Of a stretch of 7,260 bases of DNA, positions 1 through 5,045 are shown in pieces. The stretch comes from JACQAI01 sp035507915 (GTDB lineage Bacteria > Pseudomonadota > Alphaproteobacteria > Elsterales > Elsteraceae). A model generated the notes under the pieces. It saw only the letters and a program-made list of their open reading frames with translations, had not been told where the DNA came from and did no database searches. The first letter of the stretch is position 1. Every line of letters starts with the position of its first letter. Where the stretch lies: assembly GCA_035507915.1 (NCBI GenBank), contig DATJNS010000411.1, forward strand, positions 1 through 7,260. The letters are read 5' to 3'. Both the position numbers and the translations under genes were made by a program.

Positions 1-500
1 CGGCCGACCGCGCCGGGCTGCGCGTCGGCGACATCGTCACCCAGGTGGGCGGACACGAGGTCGACGACGCCGAGGCCCTGCGTTTCCGGTTCGCGACCTT
101 GCCGGTCGGGCAGACCACGACGGTCGACGCCTTGCGCCAAGACAACGAGCGGCACTTTACCGTGGCGCTGGTCGGTCCGCCCGAGACGCCGCCGCGCGAT
201 GCCACCGAGCTGCGCGGCAACCAGCCGCTGGCCGGCGCCACGGTTGCCAACCTGTCGCCGGCGGTGGCCGACGAGCTGGGGATCGAGGGCCAGCCGCGCG
301 GCGTGATCGTCGTCGACCTGCGCCCAAGCACACCGGCCGCCCAGTTGGGGTTGCAGCGCGGCGACATCATCCTCAAGGTCAATGATCGCGACATCGCGGC
401 GGTCAAACAGCTCGAGACCGTGGTCGCGGAGCGCGTCGGCCGATGGCAAATCGCCATACGGCGCGGACGCCAGGTCCTGAACGTCACGGTGAGCGGATGA
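1..500 (+). CDS. Do/DegQ-like periplasmic serine protease, C-terminal part (two PDZ domains), 5' partial
   Basis: This is the 3' end of a frame that enters from the left edge; the first full codon is at base 3 and the stop TGA is at 498-500. The 165 visible residues match the C-terminal half of HtrA/DegP/DegQ proteases. The end of PDZ1 covers residues 1-58, with the AGLRVGDIV carboxylate-loop helix followed by the PVG turn. After a linker, PDZ2 covers about residues 75-165, including GVIVVDLRPSTPAAQLGLQR and GDIILKVNDRDI. The protease domain with its His-Asp-Ser triad lies outside the window, so activity cannot be judged. Family members degrade or refold misfolded envelope proteins in the periplasm, and the PDZ domains bind C-termini and control oligomerisation. 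The GTG at base 45 is internal to PDZ1 and is not a real start. The stop overlaps the rarA start (ATGA), which suggests one transcript. A related PDZ protease such as DegS is less likely because two PDZ domains are present. Confidence 0.88.
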   Translation, partial: ADRAGLRVGDIVTQVGGHEVDDAEALRFRFATLPVGQTTTVDALRQDNERHFTVALVGPPETPPRDATELRGNQPLAGATVANLSPAVADELGIEGQPRGVIVVDLRPSTPAAQLGLQRGDIILKVNDRDIAAVKQLETVVAERVGRWQIAIRRGRQVLNVTVSG

Positions 501-1849
501 GCCCGCGCCGCAAGTCGGCTGCACCATCGGCGCCCGCCGGGCTGTTCACGCCGCAGGCGCCGCGGCCGTTGGCCGACCGGTTGCGCCCGACCAAGCTGGC
601 CGAGGTGGTCGGTCAGGATCATCTGCTCGGCCCGACCGGTCCGATCGGCCGCATGGCCGCGGCCGGCAAGCTGGCGTCGATGGTGCTGTGGGGTCCGCCG
701 GGCTGCGGCAAGACGACCATCGCGCGCCTGCTCGCCGATACCACCGAGCTGCACTTCGAGCCGCTGTCGGCGGTGTTCTCCGGTGTCGCCGATCTGCGCC
801 GGATCTTCGAGGCCGCCCGCGAGCGTCGCGCCATGGGGCGCGGCACTCTGCTGTTCATCGACGAGATCCATCGCTTCAACCGCGCCCAGCAGGACGGCTT
901 CCTGCCCTACGTCGAGGACGGCACGGTCACGCTGGTCGGCGCGACCACCGAGAACCCATCCTTCGAGCTCAACGCGGCGCTGCTCAGCCGGCTGCAGGTG
1001 TTCGTGCTCAAGCGCCTCGACGGCGCGGCGCTCGGCGAGATCCTGCGCCGCGCCGAGGCCGAAACCGGACGCCAGCTGCCGCTCACCGACGAAGCGCGCG
1101 AGCTCCTGCTCGCGCTCGCCGACGGCGACGGCCGCTACGTCCTCAACCTGGTCGAGGCGCTCTACGCCCTGCCCGCCGACCAGCCGCTCGATCAGCGCGC
1201 GCTGCTCGAGGCGGTGCAGCGGCGCGCCGCGGTCTACGACAAGGATCGCGAAGAGCACTACAACCTGATCTCGGCGCTGCACAAGTCGCTGCGCGGCTCG
1301 GACGCCGATGCCGCGCTGTACTGGTTCCAGCGTATGCTGGCCGGCGGCGAGGATCCGCACTACATCGCACGCCGGCTGGTGCGCTTCGCTGTCGAGGATG
1401 TCGGCTTGGCCGATCCCCAGGCGCTGGTCCAGGCGCTCGCCGCGTGGGACGCCTATGACCGGTTGGGCAGCCCCGAGGGCGAGCTCGCGCTCGCGCAGGC
1501 CGTGCTGTTCCTCGCCACCGCGCCCAAGTCGAACGCCAACTATCGGGCATTCGGCGCCGCGGCGCGCAGTGCGCGCGAGACCGGCTCGCTGATGCCGCCG
1601 GCCCATATCCTCAACGCGCCGACCCGCCTGATGCAGGACCTCGGCTACGGCAAGGGCTACGCCTACGATCACGACACCGACGACGCGTTCTCGGGCCAGA
1701 ACTACTTTCCCGACGGCATGCCGCGCCAACGCTTCTACGATCCGCCCGAGCGCGGCTTCGAGCGCGAGATCCGCAAGCGGCTGGAGTGGTGGGACAAGCG
1801 CCGCGCCCAGACCGCCGGCAAAGGCGGGACGAGCGGCGACGAGACGTGA
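497..1849 (+). CDS. rarA: Replication-associated recombination protein A (RarA/MgsA), AAA+ ATPase
   Basis: The product is 450 residues, normal for bacterial RarA, the relative of eukaryotic Mgs1/WRNIP1. These proteins are AAA+ ATPases of the clamp-loader clade that act at stalled replication forks and double-strand DNA ends and interact with SSB. Visible motifs are VGQDHLLG at residues 38-45, Walker A GPPGCGKT at 66-73, Walker B LLFIDEIH at 118-125, sensor 1 GATTENPSFE at 148-157, and the arginine finger in SRLQ at 164-167. The C-terminal half, with YDKDREEHYNLISALHKS and the GYKYxHD-like GYGKGYAYDHD stretch, is the RarA-specific oligomerisation region. I chose the ATG at 497 because it overlaps the upstream TGA as ATGA, has GGTGAG a few bases before it, and leads straight into the conserved N-terminus. 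An in-frame ATG at 443 would add 18 unlike residues inside the protease gene. The 3' end overlaps the next gene by 4 bases. Confidence 0.96.
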   Translation: MSPRRKSAAPSAPAGLFTPQAPRPLADRLRPTKLAEVVGQDHLLGPTGPIGRMAAAGKLASMVLWGPPGCGKTTIARLLADTTELHFEPLSAVFSGVADLRRIFEAARERRAMGRGTLLFIDEIHRFNRAQQDGFLPYVEDGTVTLVGATTENPSFELNAALLSRLQVFVLKRLDGAALGEILRRAEAETGRQLPLTDEARELLLALADGDGRYVLNLVEALYALPADQPLDQRALLEAVQRRAAVYDKDREEHYNLISALHKSLRGSDADAALYWFQRMLAGGEDPHYIARRLVRFAVEDVGLADPQALVQALAAWDAYDRLGSPEGELALAQAVLFLATAPKSNANYRAFGAAARSARETGSLMPPAHILNAPTRLMQDLGYGKGYAYDHDTDDAFSGQNYFPDGMPRQRFYDPPERGFEREIRKRLEWWDKRRAQTAGKGGTSGDET

Positions 1850-2799
1850 CCGGCGTCCGCAGCATGGCGGTCGGCGACGGCGAGGGCGAGCTCAGGCTCG
1901 ATCGCTGGTTCAAGCGTCATTTCCCGGACTTGGCCCACGGCCGGCTCGAGAAGCTGCTGCGCACCGGCCAAGTGCGGGTCGACGGTCGCCGGGCGACCGC
2001 CGGGCAACGCCTGGCGCCGGGCCAGGTGGTGCGCGTCCCGCCGCTTGCGCCAAAGACACCGGCGCCGCCGCGGCCGGCGGTCGGCGAGCGCGACGCCGCG
2101 GCGCTGCGCGCCCTGGTGCTGCATCGCGACGACGACGTGCTGGTGATCGACAAGCCGGCGGGTCTCGCCGTCCAGGGCGGTGCCGGTACGACGCGGCACC
2201 TGGACGGCATGCTCGATGCGCTGCGCTTCGACGCCGCCGAGCGGCCGCGCCTGGTGCATCGGCTCGACCGCGACACCAGCGGCGTGCTGGTGCTCGCGCG
2301 CACCGCGGCGGCGGCGGCGCAGCTCGCCGAATCGTTCCGCGGCAAGGATGCCGAGAAGCTCTATTGGGCGGTGGTCGTCGGCGTACCGTCGCCGCGCGCC
2401 GGGCGCGTCGATCGAGCCCTCGCCAAAAAGCGCGGTCACGGCGGCGAACGGGTCGCCGCCGACGACGAGGAGGGCCAGCGCGCGATCACCGACTATCGCA
2501 CCCTCGACGCCGCGGGACGCCGGGCGGCCTGGCTCGAGCTCGTGCCGGTGACCGGCCGGACCCATCAGCTGCGCGTCCACTGCGTCGTGCTCGGGACGCC
2601 GATCCTGGGCGACGGCAAGTATGGCGGCGCGGCGGCGTTCCTGCCCGGCGCCGAGCTGGCGCCCCAGATGCACCTTCACGCGCGGCGCATCCGCCTGCCG
2701 CATCCGCGCGGCGGCATCCTCGAGGTATCCGCGCCGCCGCCCGCCCATATGCGCGAGACCTTCCAGTATCTGGGCTTTGCCATGCCGCCGGAGCCGTAG
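1846..2799 (+). CDS. RluC/RluD-type 23S rRNA pseudouridine synthase with S4 domain
   Basis: A 317-residue RluA-family pseudouridine synthase. Residues 16-65 form an N-terminal S4 RNA-binding domain (RLDRWFKRHFPDL, then LLRTGQVRVDG). The catalytic domain follows, with DDVLVIDKPAGLAVQGG at about 96-112 and the signature HRLDRDTSGVLVLAR at 138-152. The Asp of HRLD, D141, is the expected catalytic nucleophile. TGRTHQLRVH at 236-245 and LGDGKYGG at 254-261 are the other family motifs. Such enzymes isomerise uridines in 23S rRNA, usually sites 955/2504/2580 (RluC) or 1911/1915/1917 (RluD). The layout resembles alphaproteobacterial RluC, but sequence alone does not settle the target, so no symbol is given. 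The start is taken as GTG 1846, which forms a GTGA overlap with the rarA stop; ATG 1864 is the alternative and would remove six residues. No strong Shine-Dalgarno is visible, so translation is probably coupled to rarA. Confidence 0.93.
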   Translation: MTGVRSMAVGDGEGELRLDRWFKRHFPDLAHGRLEKLLRTGQVRVDGRRATAGQRLAPGQVVRVPPLAPKTPAPPRPAVGERDAAALRALVLHRDDDVLVIDKPAGLAVQGGAGTTRHLDGMLDALRFDAAERPRLVHRLDRDTSGVLVLARTAAAAAQLAESFRGKDAEKLYWAVVVGVPSPRAGRVDRALAKKRGHGGERVAADDEEGQRAITDYRTLDAAGRRAAWLELVPVTGRTHQLRVHCVVLGTPILGDGKYGGAAAFLPGAELAPQMHLHARRIRLPHPRGGILEVSAPPPAHMRETFQYLGFAMPPEP

Positions 2800-2825
2800 A
2801 GCGCGCCGGCCGATTTCGCTAGATT
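2797..2825 (+). promoter_or_regulatory. Possible promoter for the SIS isomerase gene
   Basis: TAGAGC at 2797-2802 and TAGATT at 2820-2825 are separated by exactly 17 bases. The -35-like box matches the sigma-70 consensus at 3 of 6 positions and the -10-like box at 4 of 6. Read against the CTATAT-type -10 described for rhizobia, CTAGAT at 2819-2824 matches 5 of 6. The -35-like box overlaps the stop codon of the upstream gene. Transcription would start near 2832, inside a small hairpin. The match is weak, and read-through from the rarA unit is an equally good explanation. Confidence 0.32.
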
Positions 2826-2840
2826 GCGCCACACTGGCGC
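2826..2840 (+). other. Perfect 6-base inverted repeat before the SIS gene
   Basis: GCGCCA (2826-2831) and TGGCGC (2835-2840) flank a CAC loop, giving a perfect 6-pair stem. It lies 27 bases downstream of the pseudouridine synthase stop and just before the ribosome-binding region of the SIS gene. No T-run follows it, so it is not a convincing intrinsic terminator. It could be a leader hairpin, a small operator, or chance in GC-rich DNA. Confidence 0.4.
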
Positions 2841-2858
2841 GCAGGGGGTCAGGGGACC

Positions 2859-3452
2859 GTGGATATTCAAAGCAAAATCAAGGCAATCCTGGCAGCGGAG
2901 GCGGCCGCGATCTCGGCCGTCGAGGTCGACCGGACGTTCGAGCAGGCGATCGCCTTGCTCGAGCAGGTGCCCGGCAAGGTGGTCGCCACCGGCATGGGCA
3001 AGGCGGGCTACATCGCCCACAAGTTCGCCGCCACGCTGTGCTCGACCGGCACGCCGGCGGTGTTCGTCCATCCCGGCGAGGCCGCGCATGGCGATCTCGG
3101 CTTGATCGCGGCGGGCGACTGCATCGTTGCCTTCTCGACCAGCGGCAAGACCCGCGAGGTCGTCGAGCTGATCGAGTTCAGCGAGCACCTCGGCACGCGC
3201 AAGGTGATCGCCATCACGTCGCATCCGGAATCGGATCTGCGGCCGCTCTCCGACGTCGTGCTCGACATGGGAGAGATCGCCGAGCCGTGCCCGCTCGGCT
3301 TGACGCCGACTGCGAGCATCGCGGTGATGTCGGCGATCGGCGACGCGTTGGCGCTCGTCCTGATGGAGCGCAAGGGCATCACCAAGCGCGACTACGGCCT
3401 GCGCCACCACGGCGGCTATCTCGGCGCCAAGGCGCGGCTCGACAACGTGTAG
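2859..3452 (+). CDS. SIS-domain sugar-phosphate isomerase, KdsD/KpsF/GutQ type without CBS domains
   Basis: A 197-residue protein made of one SIS (sugar isomerase) domain. It aligns by eye with the N-terminal domain of D-arabinose-5-phosphate isomerases, which convert ribulose 5-phosphate to arabinose 5-phosphate, the first step of Kdo synthesis for lipopolysaccharide. Shared motifs are TGMGKAGYIAHK (44-55), STGTPAVFVHPGEAAHGDLG (62-81), FSTSGKTREVVELI (92-105), PCPLGLTPTAS (143-153), GDALALVLMERKGI (161-174) and RHHGGYLGAK (182-191). K48, E100, E142 and H183 align with the residues I recall as active-site positions K59, E111, E152 and H193 of E. coli KdsD. The roughly 120-residue C-terminal CBS pair of standard KdsD is absent; SIS-only isomerases of this type are known. 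The start is GTG 2859, preceded by AGGGGG at 2843-2848 and AGGGGA at 2851-2856. The first codons (about 2862-2890) are markedly AT-rich for this DNA, which would keep the start unstructured. No kdsA, kdsB or lpt gene is adjacent, so a role with another sugar phosphate is possible. Confidence 0.85.
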   Translation: MDIQSKIKAILAAEAAAISAVEVDRTFEQAIALLEQVPGKVVATGMGKAGYIAHKFAATLCSTGTPAVFVHPGEAAHGDLGLIAAGDCIVAFSTSGKTREVVELIEFSEHLGTRKVIAITSHPESDLRPLSDVVLDMGEIAEPCPLGLTPTASIAVMSAIGDALALVLMERKGITKRDYGLRHHGGYLGAKARLDNV

Positions 3453-3454
3453 CG

Positions 3455-3465
3455 GCGCTCAGCGC
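3455..3465. other. Short palindrome at the tail-to-tail gene junction
   Basis: GCGCTCAGCGC is an 11-base palindrome with an unpaired centre. It spans most of the 6-base gap between the SIS stop (TAG, 3450-3452) and the hydrolase stop (read as TCA on the plus strand, 3459-3461), and it contains the latter. It is too short, and lacks T-runs on both sides, to be called a bidirectional terminator with confidence, but it is the only symmetric element at this convergent junction. Confidence 0.3.
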
Positions 3466-4214
3466 GGTTCGTGAGGGCGCCAGGTTCCCTCGGGTTGCGC
3501 CAGACGATCGGCGATGACCGCGAGCGCGCCGGGGTTGCGCGCCATCGTGGTGTGGCAGCCCGCGACCTCGATGCTCTCGTGGCTGTCCGTCGAGGCGTCG
3601 CAGCAGCTCTGCCACGACACCACGCCGTCGGTGCGGGTGTAGATCGCCGTAGTCGGCACCGGCGGCGGATGCGGCAGGCTCGCCCACAGCTCGGGCACGC
3701 GCTGGGAATGAAACGGCGCGAACAGCCGGAACGCCAGCTCGACGTTGCTGGCGATCGGCGGGCGGAACGGGCTGCACAGCGTGATGACCTGCCGAACCGC
3801 CTCGGGAACCTGCTTGGCGATCTCGCGCGCGATCAGGCCGCCCATGCTGTGACCGATCACGCTGACCGTCCTGCGGTGGCGCCGGTGCAGCTCGCGCAAC
3901 CGGCGCTCGCTGCCGTCGAGCGCCCAGTCGGTCGGCCCGATGTCGGTGCCGAGCCCCCAGCCGTGCGCGACATACCCCAGCCGCTCCAGATGGGCGCGCA
4001 GATACGCGGTCGAGTGGTCGCTCTTGAGCAGCGCCGGCAGCACCAGGACGGGGTGGCCGTCGCCGCGCGGCGCCGCCGCGACCACGCGCGCCGCCGCGCG
4101 CACGTCGCTGGGTCGCCAGTAGTCGAGCATCTCGCGAGCGATCAGCGGCAGGCCCGGGCGCGGGACGCTCCCGGTGCGGTCGAAAATCTGCGCGCCCTCG
4201 AGAAGCTCGGCCAT
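3459..4214 (-). CDS. Alpha/beta hydrolase (lipase/esterase-like, PGAP1-like)
   Basis: A 251-residue alpha/beta-hydrolase-fold protein. After a 50-residue N-terminal stretch comes the first core strand PVLVLPALL (55-63), then the SDHSTAYLRAHLERLGY helix and HGWGLGTDIGPT (84-95). The nucleophile elbow is VSVIGHSMGGLIAREIA (117-133), making S123 the likely nucleophile. D196 in YTRTDGVVSW and H221 in GCHTTMARNP complete a plausible triad with the expected spacing. There is no signal peptide or membrane segment, so it is probably cytoplasmic. The HSMGG elbow and LCSPF strand resemble triacylglycerol-lipase or PGAP1-like hydrolases, but the substrate cannot be inferred. The position after the first strand that usually carries the oxyanion Gly reads PALL here. 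The start ATG is at 4214-4212, with only a weak GGATAGAGA purine stretch before it. It is the only minus-strand gene in the window: tail to tail with the SIS gene and divergent from the HAD gene. Confidence 0.86.
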   Translation of the reverse strand: MAELLEGAQIFDRTGSVPRPGLPLIAREMLDYWRPSDVRAAARVVAAAPRGDGHPVLVLPALLKSDHSTAYLRAHLERLGYVAHGWGLGTDIGPTDWALDGSERRLRELHRRHRRTVSVIGHSMGGLIAREIAKQVPEAVRQVITLCSPFRPPIASNVELAFRLFAPFHSQRVPELWASLPHPPPVPTTAIYTRTDGVVSWQSCCDASTDSHESIEVAGCHTTMARNPGALAVIADRLAQPEGTWRPHEPR

Positions 4215-4262
4215 GTCGTGTCTCTATCCAGCGGGTGCAGACTATGGCAAGCCTGTTCGACG

Positions 4263-4280
4263 GCATAACGAGCATAAGGA
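4263..4280. repeat. Tandem 9-base direct repeat in the divergent intergenic region
   Basis: GCATAACGA (4263-4271) is followed immediately by GCATAAGGA (4272-4280), with 8 of 9 bases identical. It is an AT-rich island in otherwise GC-rich DNA, placed between the divergent hydrolase and HAD genes. It could be a paired regulator-binding site or a duplicated -10-like element (CATAAC and CATAAG), but I find no good -35 box at the right spacing for either copy on the plus strand. Confidence 0.5.
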
Positions 4281-4283
4281 CGC

Positions 4284-4299
4284 GGGCCCGGACGGGCCC
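4284..4299 (+). other. GGGCCC hairpin in the HAD gene leader
   Basis: Two GGGCCC hexamers, 4284-4289 and 4294-4299, are separated by GGAC. Because each is self-complementary they form a perfect 6-pair all-GC stem with a 4-base loop, and they also count as a 10-base-period direct repeat. The element sits just before GAGG (4304-4307) and the GTG start at 4315. It may affect translation of the HAD gene or mark the 5' end of its transcript. No T-run follows on either strand. Confidence 0.45.
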
Positions 4300-4314
4300 C
4301 AACGAGGCCGTTTC

Positions 4315-4977
4315 GTGAAGCTGATCGTCTTCGATTTCGACGGCACACTGGTCGACAGCCAGCACGTCATTATCGCGTCGGTGCGCGCCGCGTTCGCGCG
4401 CCACGACCTGGCGGCGCCGGCCGACGCGGCGATCCGGCGGATCGTCGGGCTGCCGCTGGTCGAAGGCCTCGCCCGCCTGGCGCCCGGGCTCGATCCCGTG
4501 CAGCACCAGGCGCTGGCGGAGGGCTACCGCGCCGGGTTCCAGGCGGCGCAGGCCGACGCGGCGATGCGCGAGGCGCTGTTCCCCGGCGTGCGCGAGATGC
4601 TCGAGGCGTTGGCGAACGCCGGCTTCACCCTCGGCATCGCGACCGGCAAGTCGCAGCGCGGCCTGCTGGCGGGCCTGGAGCGGCACGGGCTGCGATCCCT
4701 GTTCGCGACGCTGCAGACCGGAGACCAGCAGCCCGGCAAGCCGAATCCCGCGATGCTCCTGAGCGCGCTCGAGGAGGTCGGCGTCGCGGCCGAGGCGGCG
4801 GCGATGGTCGGCGACACGACCTACGACATCACGATGGCGCGCGCGGCCGGCACCCTGCCGATCGGGGTGCGCTGGGGCTACCACGAGGCTGCCGAGCTCG
4901 AAGACGCGGGCGCCGCCCACCTGGTCGCCCACAGCGCGGAGCTGCCGCCGCTGTTCGCGGCCTTGTCGAATACCTGA
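4315..4977 (+). CDS. HAD-IA family hydrolase, phosphoglycolate-phosphatase-like
   Basis: A 220-residue haloacid dehalogenase superfamily phosphatase with all four motifs. Motif I is FDFDGTLVDS (6-15), with D7 as nucleophile and D9 as acid/base. Motif II is T110 in GIATGKS. Motif III is K142 in PGKPNP. Motif IV is MVGDTTYDITMA (164-175), with D167 and D171 binding Mg2+. The helical segment at about 16-85 is the C1 cap, which places it in subfamily IA with Gph and beta-phosphoglucomutase-like enzymes. The cap sequence does not identify the substrate. I chose GTG 4315 because GAGG lies 7 bases upstream and the product begins directly at the first core strand (MKLIVFDFDG). The frame stays open back to 4174, but that part overlaps the opposite-strand hydrolase and has no family similarity. 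It is followed after 68 bases by the ATP12 gene, a pairing I recall as common in alphaproteobacteria, so it may share a transcript. Confidence 0.92.
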   Translation: MKLIVFDFDGTLVDSQHVIIASVRAAFARHDLAAPADAAIRRIVGLPLVEGLARLAPGLDPVQHQALAEGYRAGFQAAQADAAMREALFPGVREMLEALANAGFTLGIATGKSQRGLLAGLERHGLRSLFATLQTGDQQPGKPNPAMLLSALEEVGVAAEAAAMVGDTTYDITMARAAGTLPIGVRWGYHEAAELEDAGAAHLVAHSAELPPLFAALSNT

Positions 4978-4978
4978 T

Positions 4979-5020
4979 TTGCGACACCTCGGGCGCCCGG
5001 CGGACGGCTCGCAATGTCGC
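4979..5020 (+). other. Overlapping inverted repeats between the HAD and ATP12 genes
   Basis: The 68-base gap holds two mutually exclusive perfect 6-base pairings: TTGCGA (4979-4984) with TCGCAA (5009-5014), and GCGACA (4981-4986) with TGTCGC (5015-5020). Between them lies the palindrome GGGCGCCC (4991-4998). The arrangement could form alternative leader or terminator-like structures after the HAD stop, but no T-run follows. Chance is plausible at this base composition. Confidence 0.3.
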
Positions 5021-5045
5021 GACGGAAGCGATATCTGATAGCCGC

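Noticed and set aside
443..496. Upstream ATG at 443 as the rarA start
   Set aside because: It lies inside the protease gene, adds 18 residues without family similarity, and ignores the ATGA overlap with a preceding GGTGAG at 497.
688..1458. Arg/Ala-rich plus-strand open frames inside rarA
   Set aside because: They are alternative-frame readings of the conserved rarA gene with no ribosome-binding site, and their translations are low-complexity.
1735..2832. Minus-strand open frame of 365 codons opposite the pseudouridine synthase
   Set aside because: It is antisense to a gene with intact family motifs, with no domain recognisable in the translation. Long shadow frames are expected at this GC content.
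4223..4251. Minus-strand TTGCCA box upstream of the hydrolase as its promoter
   Set aside because: The -35-like box is good, but the sequence 16-17 bases on (GATAGA or ATAGAG) is a poor -10, and transcription would begin at or next to the start codon.
4174..4314. Extended HAD start at 4174
   Set aside because: The extra 47 codons overlap the start of the divergent hydrolase and have no similarity to HAD proteins. GTG 4315 has a well-spaced GAGG and begins at the first core strand.
3379..4932. Minus-strand open frame of 517 codons across the SIS 3' end, hydrolase and HAD gene
   Set aside because: It runs out of frame through the hydrolase gene and opposite the HAD gene, and shows only low-complexity Arg/Ala-rich sequence. 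The hydrolase frame itself carries the catalytic motifs.
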